NCBI GenBank assembly: GCA_022769545.1
Contig: JALEJS010000024.1
Span: forward strand, 124,001 to 188,000
Direction of reading: 5' to 3'
From: Blautia sp.
GTDB taxonomy: Bacteria; Bacillota; Clostridia; Lachnospirales; Lachnospiraceae
DNA: 64,000 nt
The notes beneath the pieces were generated by a model, which was given only the letters and a program-made list of their open reading frames with translations, ran no database searches and was not told the DNA's origin. Numbering within the stretch: position 1 is the stretch's first letter; the number at the start of each line of letters is the position of its first letter. The translations under genes were made by a program, and so were the position numbers. Below are positions 8,894-16,936 of the stretch, piece by piece.

Positions 8894-8921
8894 GATATCC
8901 CTCTCTTTGAAACACAAAACA

Positions 8922-8949
8922 CAACCCCAGAAGAAACCTTTTGGGGCTG
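8922..8949 (-). terminator. Terminator-like hairpin between the surface operon and miaB
   Basis: Minus strand: an 8-bp stem (8949-8942 with 8929-8922, one G-T pair) and a 12-base loop, followed by TGTTTTGTGTTTC. It probably ends the thioester/TasA-like operon. A promoter candidate lies upstream of it, which would put it in the miaB leader instead. Confidence 0.5.
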
Positions 8950-8968
8950 GTTTTGTGATGATGGGTAT

Positions 8969-8997
8969 ATTCTAACTGATTTCCTCTGGTTTGTCCA
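8969..8997 (-). promoter_or_regulatory. Candidate miaB promoter
   Basis: Minus strand: TGGACA (8997-8992), 17-bp spacer, TAGAAT (8974-8969). No other good promoter is seen in the 164-bp gap upstream of miaB. Confidence 0.45.
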
Positions 8998-9057
8998 CAG
9001 GATTCTTTTCCGGCTGAGGACTGCAACTGTCGGAATGAGATCTGTACATAATCGGGA

Positions 9058-11712
9058 TTACCAGACAACCGGAATCCGGTTGGAGACATAAGATGTGTGG
9101 GAGTAACGGTCATTTCTTTGCTTCTGGTTCACAAAAAGCACCTCCGTCTGTGGGGTCTGCGCACTGAGTACTGTCCGGGCAACCGCCACCTCCTCCGGTT
9201 TGAGACCGTAAGCCGGTGTATTCAGACGGGTGACCGTAACATTGCCGGAAACCCCTACAAGATCAGACAGGTAATAACGCAGTGTGGGAAGCTCTCTGAT
9301 CTGATAGCTGCCATATACCACATTGTAAAATTTCCTGCTCACATATGCATAACCGTCTGCATCCACCTGCAGCTGATCCGGATGGAACCGAATACTTCCG
9401 CAGTATTCATGCGGAAGACCTGCCTCATCGCTTCCGGAGACAGAAAACTGAAACACAGGATATCCATGGGCCCAGACAATCTCTTCTGCCCTGATTTTCT
9501 TAGTAATGACGACGGTTCCGGTTCCCGGCAGCTTTCGTCGGTTTGTCACCCGAAAGGAAAATGTCTGCGGATTTTTTGTCAGCTGAATTTCCCGGCTCCA
9601 TTCTCCCTCATAACCATCCGGATTTTTCGTCTCCCGGATCAGAAATTTCCCCTTATTCTTTTCGCTGTACTGTATGGTTCCGGATTCATAACGCCCCGTC
9701 GTCTGATTGTAGCTGAGCCTGTCTCCGGTGGTCTGATAGGCTGCAGATGAGGCAGACCACTCATACAGAACAAATTCTGCTCCTGTAAGGGAATCGCCTG
9801 TTGTTTCGTCCGCTTTTTCTATGGAAATACTCCCCTTCAATACAGGTGTATCCTTTACGGTGAGCGAAGCCTCTGTTTTCGAGGAATCTGTCACATTTGC
9901 CCGGACCGTCACAGAATGGGAGGTACTGTCCTTTAAATAGCTTTCCGGACTTGTGGTTTCCTTCACATAATATTTTCCGGGAATCAGTGCCGAAAACCGT
10001 ATCTGCCCGCTGGAATTGGTTGTACCTGACAGAACCTTGGTGTCTTTTTTATAAACCAGTACATTTCCGGAATAGAGATCCTCCGCAGCATACAGTCCGT
10101 AAACGGCATCTGCAACCCCGCCTGACGTTCTCGAGTCTTTCTTCGTCAGAAGCAATGTCCCCTGTGGCTGTGATTCCAATGTCAGACGCAGTGTCCCCTG
10201 CGTTCCCTGATATGCATATGCTCCGTAATCCTGATACGCAGTACTGTTGAACTGTTCGCTGGTATCCACAAGAAGAAAAGAAACCGGCTTGAGCAGCATG
10301 GAAAACGTAAACGTCCTGGAAGAAATCATTGATTTCGGAAAAACAAATCTCATTCTTCCGCCGGCTTTCAGATTTACAGTGCCGGAGTCCGGACCGACCC
10401 GGGGATCTGATTCTCCCCGTTCTTTATAATCATCTGCGCTGGTCCAGTACAGAAGCTGCCATTGATCGGAAGACTTCCGGGTGACCGAAATCCCGTTGGA
10501 GGCAGCAGAGCTGTCGGAAACTGCAATCAGACGGGAAATATAATATCCATTTTGAAAGGTATCCTTCAGATACGTGGCAGAAGCGGCACGTTTGGAATGA
10601 AGCACCAGGTAAGAATTGAGTGAGGTACCGGTTACCGTCTCATTTGCTTTGTTCGGGGTGGTGAGCTTTGTATTATTGTGAGACGGAACCGGCATGGACT
10701 GTATCTTTGTCAGGAACCGGTTAATACCCACATGCTCCAGTTCTGCAGCCGTGGCACCTCCCACATCGGAAGAATACGTTTTCGACAGTGCCACATGCGT
10801 GAACACAAACCGGTTCTGCCACTTTGTCCAGTCAATATGAGAGCAGGAAGGATCATAGGTGCTGCAGATATCTCCCGGTCCTCCGTAGCCGTAATAGAGT
10901 ATCTTCCGCAGTGTCGTGCTGGACAGTGCTTTCACTGCTTCGCTCTCAATGACGCCGTCTCCAATGCTTCCCTTCATGGCATTCAGGCAATAGATCGGAG
11001 CCTTTCGGCTGACGCCTTCCGAATCCACATATGTAATCAGCCGGTAGACGGTTGCCATCCTTGTGGAATTTCCGCCGATATAATCATTGGCCGCTGTCCA
11101 GACCTCATCACAGTAGATTCGGGTTCCGTTTTTTATGTAATAATAATCCGGTTCCAGCGCCGCAGCCATCACCTCACTGCTCATGGTTTCCACAAGAATA
11201 TCCGCATCCTGTGTCACCGGCGGTTCCGCCACAGAAACCAGTCCGATCACATTTCCCTCCTCAATTTCCTGAATCAGTTCTTCCGAAGCCTCATCTGCTG
11301 CGGTCAGATGCTCTGCCTGACTTTCATCGAGGAAAAACATGGTTTCCGGTTCTTCCGTTTCCGGCTCTGCTTCCGGGTCAGTCTCTGATGCAGCCGGATC
11401 CTCCTGTGCTGTAATCTCTGCCTCGGGAAATTCTGCTGTCGGTTCCATTTCCGGAAGGTTTTCTTCCAACTCCGTTTCCGGCTTCCCCTCCGGAACATCA
11501 TCAGCTGAAGGTTCGGGATCTGCTTCTTCTGCTTCCGTCGTTTCCGGCAATCTGTCTGCTTCCGTTTCCGGCAGCTCCTCATACATTGCTTCGAAGTCCA
11601 TCGCCCCCTCCTGCACAGGTTCATCCCCATCAGTATGTTCGCCAGACACTTCCGCCAAAGACTGAAACAGCAGTGAGCTCAAAACCAACGTCATGATCAG
11701 TAATTTCTTCAC
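9058..11712 (-). CDS. Secreted thioester/SpaA-domain surface adhesin
   Basis: 884 residues. A signal peptide (1-21) is followed by an acidic E/P/T/D-rich stretch to about 185, then a thioester-type (TQXA/TED) domain at about 190-340 with the candidate thioester cysteine in PIYCLNAMKG (Cys242). The motif that usually supplies the partner glutamine reads FTHVALS (304-310), with His306 at the expected site. Two SpaA/Cna-B prealbumin-like domains follow (about 516-605 and 625-722; TKKD, KETTSP, IRETKNPDGY), then a last beta domain (about 731-865). No C-terminal LPXTG, membrane helix or basic tail is present. The start is GTG 11712, overlapping the upstream stop (GTGA). It is the last gene of a four-gene surface operon. 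Confidence 0.75.
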   Translation of the reverse strand: MKKLLIMTLVLSSLLFQSLAEVSGEHTDGDEPVQEGAMDFEAMYEELPETEADRLPETTEAEEADPEPSADDVPEGKPETELEENLPEMEPTAEFPEAEITAQEDPAASETDPEAEPETEEPETMFFLDESQAEHLTAADEASEELIQEIEEGNVIGLVSVAEPPVTQDADILVETMSSEVMAAALEPDYYYIKNGTRIYCDEVWTAANDYIGGNSTRMATVYRLITYVDSEGVSRKAPIYCLNAMKGSIGDGVIESEAVKALSSTTLRKILYYGYGGPGDICSTYDPSCSHIDWTKWQNRFVFTHVALSKTYSSDVGGATAAELEHVGINRFLTKIQSMPVPSHNNTKLTTPNKANETVTGTSLNSYLVLHSKRAASATYLKDTFQNGYYISRLIAVSDSSAASNGISVTRKSSDQWQLLYWTSADDYKERGESDPRVGPDSGTVNLKAGGRMRFVFPKSMISSRTFTFSMLLKPVSFLLVDTSEQFNSTAYQDYGAYAYQGTQGTLRLTLESQPQGTLLLTKKDSRTSGGVADAVYGLYAAEDLYSGNVLVYKKDTKVLSGTTNSSGQIRFSALIPGKYYVKETTSPESYLKDSTSHSVTVRANVTDSSKTEASLTVKDTPVLKGSISIEKADETTGDSLTGAEFVLYEWSASSAAYQTTGDRLSYNQTTGRYESGTIQYSEKNKGKFLIRETKNPDGYEGEWSREIQLTKNPQTFSFRVTNRRKLPGTGTVVITKKIRAEEIVWAHGYPVFQFSVSGSDEAGLPHEYCGSIRFHPDQLQVDADGYAYVSRKFYNVVYGSYQIRELPTLRYYLSDLVGVSGNVTVTRLNTPAYGLKPEEVAVARTVLSAQTPQTEVLFVNQKQRNDRYSHTSYVSNRIPVVW

Positions 11713-12917
11713 GACTTATCCACTCCCTTTCTTTTTAAAATCCAGATCAGATATGCCAGTATTGCCGATGCAACCAGTATTTTGATCCAGAGAGTCACAG
11801 CAGAAGAATCCTCTGTCTTCGCATTCTTCGCACGGGATGTATTATGATCTGCTTTTTTCTCATGCGCCGCTGCAGTTACAGCTGTTTCCACCGTCTCCTT
11901 TTCCTGGCGAAACGCGGAAAAAATCCATTTTACTGCCGTCTTTCGAAGCGCATAGGAATTGTCAAACGAATTTGGCACACAGACCTTAAAATCCAGCGTT
12001 CCCTTTCCCCCGGCCGGAAGCTGAGCAAGAAGGATTCCCTTTTTCAGCGAATCCGCACGCAGATTTCCTGCATAAACGGTCTGCGAATTATAATTGATCT
12101 GCAGGGAGATTTCATCCAGCAGCGCCTGCTCTTCTTCCTTCAGATCCGGAATATCTGTCTGAAAATAGAGTCTGACCGGATCATTGCTGTTGTTGTACAC
12201 TTTTGCGGAATCAAACAATTCATCTCCCGGCATGGCATTATGAAAATTGCGGAAGAAATCTCCCGGCAGAGTGAGAAGCTTCATCGCCTGCTCATTGATC
12301 TCTACCATCAGTTTCATATTTTCTCTCTGAATGGTCGTGTTCCCGTTTTCTTCGTGAACACAGCTCTGTATTTCTTCCTCATACCACGGAGAATCGGTTG
12401 AAAAGGCCGGCTGGAAATTTGCTTCCTGAATCGCCTCCGCAATAATCTCCAGTGAAAGCTCCTGGCCGGCATGTTCCGATCCCCATTCCTTCGGATACCG
12501 GATTCCCCGGAACAGATCCACATGCTCCTCCTTTTCCAGCGGCAGCGTGTAATACAGATACTCTCCCCGCCGGACCCAGGAATCCTGGAGTCCCTGAAGC
12601 AGCTCATAAGAAAGTCCCTCCAGATCCGGTCTGGAATTTTTAAAAATCAGACGGACTCTTATCCAGCATCTTTGTGCATAATTTGTGATTCTGGGAATTT
12701 TGGATACCTCATCCCCTGGCAGTACCTCACCGGAACCGCAATACGGAACTTCCTTTCCGTCTTTGATCTCGTATTCCCGGATTCCGATGCGGATATCTCC
12801 CAGCTCTATTTCATTCTGGATACTTCCCTTTCGATATGCGATTCCATATACCGATGTTGCACAGAAGAAAATCGAAAGAATGATCAGAAGCAGCATACCT
12901 GTATTTTTTTCTTTCAA
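11709..12917 (-). CDS. Membrane-tethered TasA/CalY-like surface protein
   Basis: 402 residues if the TTG at 12917 is used; that codon has GAGGGGAG seven bases upstream, whereas the upstream in-frame ATG at 12956 lies inside the preceding gene with no ribosome site. It has an N-terminal hydrophobic signal/anchor, then a region resembling CalY/TasA proteins (NEIELGDIRIGI, VLPGDEVSKIPRITN, CWIRVRLIF). A second half of similar rhythm follows (AMPGDELFDSAKVYNNSNDPVRLYF written in parts: AMPGDELF, VYNNSNDPVRLYF). The C-terminus is AKTEDSS, a hydrophobic helix and KRKGVDKS, like a degenerate sorting signal. It sits between two SipW-type genes and the adhesin and could anchor them. No family name is certain. 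Confidence 0.6.
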   Translation of the reverse strand: MKEKNTGMLLLIILSIFFCATSVYGIAYRKGSIQNEIELGDIRIGIREYEIKDGKEVPYCGSGEVLPGDEVSKIPRITNYAQRCWIRVRLIFKNSRPDLEGLSYELLQGLQDSWVRRGEYLYYTLPLEKEEHVDLFRGIRYPKEWGSEHAGQELSLEIIAEAIQEANFQPAFSTDSPWYEEEIQSCVHEENGNTTIQRENMKLMVEINEQAMKLLTLPGDFFRNFHNAMPGDELFDSAKVYNNSNDPVRLYFQTDIPDLKEEEQALLDEISLQINYNSQTVYAGNLRADSLKKGILLAQLPAGGKGTLDFKVCVPNSFDNSYALRKTAVKWIFSAFRQEKETVETAVTAAAHEKKADHNTSRAKNAKTEDSSAVTLWIKILVASAILAYLIWILKRKGVDKS

Positions 12918-12931
12918 TGAATCACTCCCCT

Positions 12932-13483
12932 CTACATAGAAGCAGATGATCCGCAAATCGTTTCCCAGGCAGCCTGGTAATCCTCAAAGCCTTCTGCCTG
13001 AACCGATTCCTCGTATACATCCAGATCCAGATACTCGATCTGTTCCTGATAGGTCGGTTCGGCAGCATCCTTCAGAAGCTGTATCCGCCTAAACAGAGGA
13101 GTTGTGGCATCTCCCGGCATCAGAATATTTTTATAATAATAAAATCCGTCGCCGGAGGAATATACCCAGTTTACCTGATCCATATCCAGAAGCTTTACTG
13201 CCCTCGCAATATCATCATTTGAATACAGAATACGGGCTCTTACATAACAGGGAACGTTTCCCTCGGAGGCGTTGTTTACGATTTGTACTTTTTTTGTATA
13301 TATGGGATTTTTGATAAGAGGTGTGGGCGAGACAGGAGGAAACTCTTCTGAGATTTCCGTGTGCTGATAACCTGCCCGGAGGACATTCACAGTGCCATCC
13401 TGATCAGTCAGATATGCCTGTGTTCCATGAATGAGAAGAAAGGATACGGTTGCTGCAGACAGAATCCGGACCGTCTTTTTCAT
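12932..13483 (-). CDS. SipW-type signal peptide protein, TasA/CalY-like (second paralogue)
   Basis: 183 residues. The N-terminus MKKTVRILSAATVSFLLIHG ends in TQAYLTDQD, the hallmark of secreted proteins processed by the SipW-type signal peptidase (TasA, CalY/camelysin). The mature part shows the usual order: a short strand after the signal, a proline-rich loop, KKVQIVNN, CYVRARI, a Y/F-rich stretch YYKNILMPGD, then LFRRIQL. GGGGAAAG and an ATGA overlap with the preceding gene support ATG 13483. It is likely a fibre or coat subunit exported to the surface. No SipW peptidase gene is in the window. Confidence 0.7.
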   Translation of the reverse strand: MKKTVRILSAATVSFLLIHGTQAYLTDQDGTVNVLRAGYQHTEISEEFPPVSPTPLIKNPIYTKKVQIVNNASEGNVPCYVRARILYSNDDIARAVKLLDMDQVNWVYSSGDGFYYYKNILMPGDATTPLFRRIQLLKDAAEPTYQEQIEYLDLDVYEESVQAEGFEDYQAAWETICGSSASM

Positions 13484-14115
13484 GAACTGCTTTCCCCGGT
13501 ACTGTTCTGCCGGATGTATTTCTGATATGCTTCCTGAACCTGTGTGTCGATGGCTGCATCGGCAGACGCCGTATGGTTTGTCTGAATGGCATAGGCATTC
13601 ACAGGAATATCAAAAGAGGTATTATCGATTTGTCCCTCTATGACATTTGCAAAAGTAACGGTATCAAACAATGTCTGCGTTGTCTCCCCGGGCTTTAATA
13701 CCTTCTGATATGCATAGACATAAGTGGCAGATGTGTCGTTTTTATTCTGCTCCAGCAGTTTCCACTGGTCATTGATCTGATAAGAAAACAGTTCCGTAGC
13801 CGCAGATTCATTTCTGGTACCGTCTGCTGCAGCTGTAATCACATCTCTGACAGGAATCGTCACTTCCAGATAAACATAAGCATCATTGGAACCGGAATTT
13901 ACGATCTGAGGATCCTTCTGTATTTCATCCAGAGGAACCATTTCTGTGTGGTCATCCGGATTCCAGGATGGCTCCTGAAGATCAATGGATACTTTTCCGA
14001 CCGTAAATTCATTCACAACCGAATCACGATCCGTCAAATATGCAGATGTACCGCCAATGATCAGTACTCCGGCGGCAACCACTGCAGGAATTATTTTTCG
14101 ATAGTTTTTATTCAT
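13480..14115 (-). CDS. SipW-type signal peptide protein, TasA/CalY-like (first paralogue)
   Basis: 211 residues. MNKNYRKIIPAVVAAGVLII followed by GGTSAYLTDRD is a clear SipW-dependent signal. The mature chain has the CalY/TasA layout: NEFTVGKVSIDLQEP, then KDPQIVNSGSNDAYVYLEVTI (in pieces: PQIVNSG, AYVYLEV), VYAYQKVLKPGETTQTLFD and a C-terminal NVIEGQ strand and tail. These proteins form amyloid-like or donor-strand matrix fibres in Bacillus, so a matrix or fimbria-like role is inferred. The ATG is unusually far (about 25 bases) from its best Shine-Dalgarno, GGAG, with a palindrome in between, and is directly preceded by a small ORF ending two bases upstream. Confidence 0.72.
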   Translation of the reverse strand: MNKNYRKIIPAVVAAGVLIIGGTSAYLTDRDSVVNEFTVGKVSIDLQEPSWNPDDHTEMVPLDEIQKDPQIVNSGSNDAYVYLEVTIPVRDVITAAADGTRNESAATELFSYQINDQWKLLEQNKNDTSATYVYAYQKVLKPGETTQTLFDTVTFANVIEGQIDNTSFDIPVNAYAIQTNHTASADAAIDTQVQEAYQKYIRQNSTGESSS

Positions 14116-14117
14116 AA

Positions 14118-14279
14118 TTATGCTGCATGCCAGGCATGCGCTCCTTTCTTTTTTGTTAACAATAAAAACAATTGGGTATTACTCACCGCTTCATTTATAG
14201 AAGCGGAAGTCTTCTTCGACTGAGAAAGAATCCTCCGTACTTCTTTCGGCGGCGGACGAATAAAAAATGGATATCTCAT
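14118..14279 (-). CDS. Possible small leader ORF (53 aa) ahead of the surface operon
   Basis: ATG 14279 has AAGGAG five bases upstream and reads 53 codons to a TAA two bases before the first TasA-like start. The peptide begins MRYPFFIRPPPKEVRRIL, is basic, has no membrane segment and matches no family I recognise. It lies downstream of a strong promoter and upstream of the coupled operon, so it may be a translated leader that couples or regulates the next gene, or a small regulator. It could also be a chance frame, although the ribosome site is the best in this transcript. Confidence 0.4.
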   Translation of the reverse strand: MRYPFFIRPPPKEVRRILSQSKKTSASINEAVSNTQLFLLLTKKKGAHAWHAA

Positions 14280-14360
14280 GAAATCTCCTTCATGTGAGAG
14301 AATCGTGCAGAAATGCACAGGAACATCAGAGTTGCTGAATAAGATTTGTTATGTAAGGAT

Positions 14361-14389
14361 ATTATATCCGGACAGAATCATAGAATCAA
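14361..14389 (-). promoter_or_regulatory. Promoter of the TasA-like/thioester surface operon
   Basis: Minus strand: TTGATT (14389-14384), 17-bp spacer, TATAAT (14366-14361). The predicted transcript has about 75 bases before the small ORF and about 240 before the first TasA-like gene. The leader contains GTGCA-TTTC-TGCAC and, within the small ORF, a 7-bp stem (14206-14200 with 14192-14186). Confidence 0.75.
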
Positions 14390-14432
14390 GGAAAAGCGTT
14401 CGACAAACAAAGACAAAATAAAAGAAAACAAC

Positions 14433-14460
14433 AAAAAAGGAAGCGGCATCTGTCACTTCC
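14433..14460 (-). terminator. Rho-independent terminator after the 786-aa surface protein
   Basis: Minus strand: GGAAGTG (14460-14454) pairs with CGCTTCC (14445-14439), followed by TTTTTT (14438-14433). It separates this gene from the surface operon promoter. Confidence 0.75.
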
Positions 14461-14485
14461 TTTTCGTATTGCTTTCTTCTTTTTG

Positions 14486-16846
14486 TCAGTCTTTTTTCCG
14501 TTTTCTTACAAGAGTGTATCCTCCTGCCAGCACAGATGCCGACAAAAGCATCAACAAGGTTCCAAGCGGCGTCTCATCTGCGGTTCTGGCTCCATTCGAT
14601 TTTGTGGTTCCTGTCGAAGAACCGGAACCGGAATGGTTGGAAGCATCTGCCCCATTTGTTCCGCCTTCATCCCCGCCTTCCGGATCTGTGCCGGAACCGC
14701 CCAGATCACCGTAATCCTGGGCATCATAGCCGTTCTCTCCGAGATCATCATCCGGAACAGGCGTGCCGGACAGCTTCGCATAGAATTTCTCCGGATCCAG
14801 CTCCGCCGACCGGAAGGATACCGCCACGCGGTCCTTATAACCCTGACGCTGCCAGCTGCCGTTTGTATAGACATATTTCCGGAACCAGATATACATCGTA
14901 TAATCCTGTGCATGCAGAATTCCCTTGGAATTTCCGATTTCAAATTCTTTGGAATCCGCCTCATCCTGTGCGGAAAAATCATTGTCATTCGGCGTATAAT
15001 TGGGATTCGTCGCAAAGGTGAACGGACACCATTTCACATCCCCCTCCTGCGGACTGCTGTTGCCGGTACCTGCGCCAGTCACTGTGAACCGGTACATATA
15101 ATACGGATAAAATTCCAGTTCTCCGTCCAGACCTTCCACACTGCATTCGGTCACCTTAACCGCAGGACGGACCGGAACCGGTGTCGCAGTCGGTCCCTTC
15201 GTCGGTGTCGGTGTCGCAGTGGGGCGTCCTGCTGAAGCGGCACTGAGGTCCACATAGCTGTTTACAACGCCATAATTCTCATCCTCTGCCTGTAAAAACA
15301 GTACGTATTTTCGGTTCGGGCTGAGATTCTTCAGTGAAATACTGAATGTCTTTCCTGCGGAAACATCCATGGAACGAGCCGAATCCGATTTGAAATCGCT
15401 GTTGCGAAGCTGGATTTCCGTTCGCGACTCCTTATATTCCTTTACAAGATAACGGCATACACCATCTGCATTACTGTTAAAGATAAACGACGTAGACACA
15501 CTGTCCGGTGTACCATTCCACTTCAGAACCGCACTTCCATTAGAACCGGTTCCAAGAAGCTTCGGCGGAGTTGTGAGATATCCCTTTTTATCCAGTCCGT
15601 ACTCCAGCGGATCATCGTAGATCAGCTGACGTGTTCCGTTGGTTTCAATACTCTTTGAAAGATTTACCTTGCCGGAGGCAGCCTTGATCACCTGCGTTCC
15701 GGCTTTATATTTGTATACCGTAAAGCCGACATTGGAATTGGTCAGTGTGGAACTGATTTCCAGATAGCCTCCCGTCTTACAGTTGATAAATATATTTTCC
15801 AGTTCATTGATCTTGCTGGCTGCAATATCGCTGAAATTTTTTGTCACAAGACCGTTGTTCTTTACTTCCACCGTTCCGCCAAGCACAACCTTGCCATAGC
15901 TTCCGATTCCGCCCCCGCGGTATTTCTTATCCTTCAGATGATATACGCGGTTTCCGGAAATAGTTCCTCCATTCAGCACAACAACACCGGTTTCCGAATT
16001 ATAGATTCCTGCTCCGTGAAAGCTTGAAAAATTATTTTTCAGAGCCACACCGGAATTCATGGTAAAGGTACCGTCATCAATATGTACAATCGATCCGTCA
16101 TACACATTATAATCCTTGGTACCATATTTTCCATATACCGTCAGACTCATGTCTTTCTCAACATCAAACTCCAGAGAGCCGCCAATCAGCTGAAACATGT
16201 CACCTGCTGAGCTCTGACTCCTCATAAGGTCCAGACTCTCCGTGGAAACAAGTTTCACATATTTATCGTTTACGACGATCGTATTTGAGATCAGCATGTA
16301 ATAGCGATCTGAGTTTGAATATTGTTTCCCCTTCAGATAGATCACCTGGGGTTTTTCTTTTGTTCCTGTCGATTCATCGATGGCTTTCTGCAGCTCTTTC
16401 GCCGTAGTGACCACCGTCTTTTCAATCTCGTCATCCAGCGGAACTTCGGTATCCTCCTCACCGGTCAGAAACTGTTCACTGATATCAGAAATAACATTTT
16501 CCTGCGGTGCATCAGCCATATTTTCATCTTCCGGTGTCTGCTCATCCGAATCCATGGAGTTTGCATCCTGATCGGAAGTCTCCGTCGGCTGCGGTGTCAC
16601 AGACGGTTCCGTTTCTGAATTTCCGTCATCCTCCGGTACATCAGAAGGAGTCTCAGAATCCACCGGTTCTGTATCTATCATATCTTCCTCTGTTTCTGCT
16701 GCCAGAATCTCTCCCAGAGACGAATCTTCCTCTGTCACGGAAGAACCGGCGGCCACCGGATCACTCTGTGCCGCAGCAGTCACCGGAACGGATGCGAAAG
16801 ATACCGCACCGGTGAGCAGAAGTGCCAAAAGCTGTTTCTGTTTCAT
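14486..16846 (-). CDS. Large cell-surface protein with beta-helix-like region and degenerate sorting signal
   Basis: 786 residues. A signal peptide MKQKQLLALLLTGAVSFASV is followed by an acidic S/T/E/D/P-rich stretch (to about 140). Next comes a region of short glycine/asparagine-rich repeats (GSIVHIDDGTFTMNSG, GAGIYNSETGVVVLNGGTIS, GGGIGSYGKVVLGGTV), typical of a right-handed beta-helix or pectate-lyase-like fold. A fibronectin-like stretch, a TPTPTKGPTATPVP linker and one further beta domain follow. The C-terminus GARTADETP, a hydrophobic helix and VRKRKKD looks like a divergent wall-sorting signal lacking LPXTG. ATG 16846 was chosen for AGGAGG upstream. Function is probably adhesion or glycan binding; no known family is assigned. 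Confidence 0.65.
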   Translation of the reverse strand: MKQKQLLALLLTGAVSFASVPVTAAAQSDPVAAGSSVTEEDSSLGEILAAETEEDMIDTEPVDSETPSDVPEDDGNSETEPSVTPQPTETSDQDANSMDSDEQTPEDENMADAPQENVISDISEQFLTGEEDTEVPLDDEIEKTVVTTAKELQKAIDESTGTKEKPQVIYLKGKQYSNSDRYYMLISNTIVVNDKYVKLVSTESLDLMRSQSSAGDMFQLIGGSLEFDVEKDMSLTVYGKYGTKDYNVYDGSIVHIDDGTFTMNSGVALKNNFSSFHGAGIYNSETGVVVLNGGTISGNRVYHLKDKKYRGGGIGSYGKVVLGGTVEVKNNGLVTKNFSDIAASKINELENIFINCKTGGYLEISSTLTNSNVGFTVYKYKAGTQVIKAASGKVNLSKSIETNGTRQLIYDDPLEYGLDKKGYLTTPPKLLGTGSNGSAVLKWNGTPDSVSTSFIFNSNADGVCRYLVKEYKESRTEIQLRNSDFKSDSARSMDVSAGKTFSISLKNLSPNRKYVLFLQAEDENYGVVNSYVDLSAASAGRPTATPTPTKGPTATPVPVRPAVKVTECSVEGLDGELEFYPYYMYRFTVTGAGTGNSSPQEGDVKWCPFTFATNPNYTPNDNDFSAQDEADSKEFEIGNSKGILHAQDYTMYIWFRKYVYTNGSWQRQGYKDRVAVSFRSAELDPEKFYAKLSGTPVPDDDLGENGYDAQDYGDLGGSGTDPEGGDEGGTNGADASNHSGSGSSTGTTKSNGARTADETPLGTLLMLLSASVLAGGYTLVRKRKKD

Positions 16847-16936
16847 TTCATTTTCCTCCTGCATTTTCTGCATACATATTGATGTTGGGATCATTTATAA
16901 CAGATCTTATTCCCATTCTCTGATGCTCGTTTCCCT

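Noticed and set aside
9510-9535. LPGTG within the adhesin (residues 728-732)
   Set aside because: It fits LPXTG by letter, but it is in a domain linker with 150 more residues behind it and no hydrophobic helix or basic tail, so it is not a sorting signal.
11230-11665. Long plus-strand and alternative-frame reading frames rich in Ser/Val or Arg/Lys
   Set aside because: They are shadows of the acidic repeat region of the thioester adhesin on the minus strand and have no ribosome site or recognisable domain.
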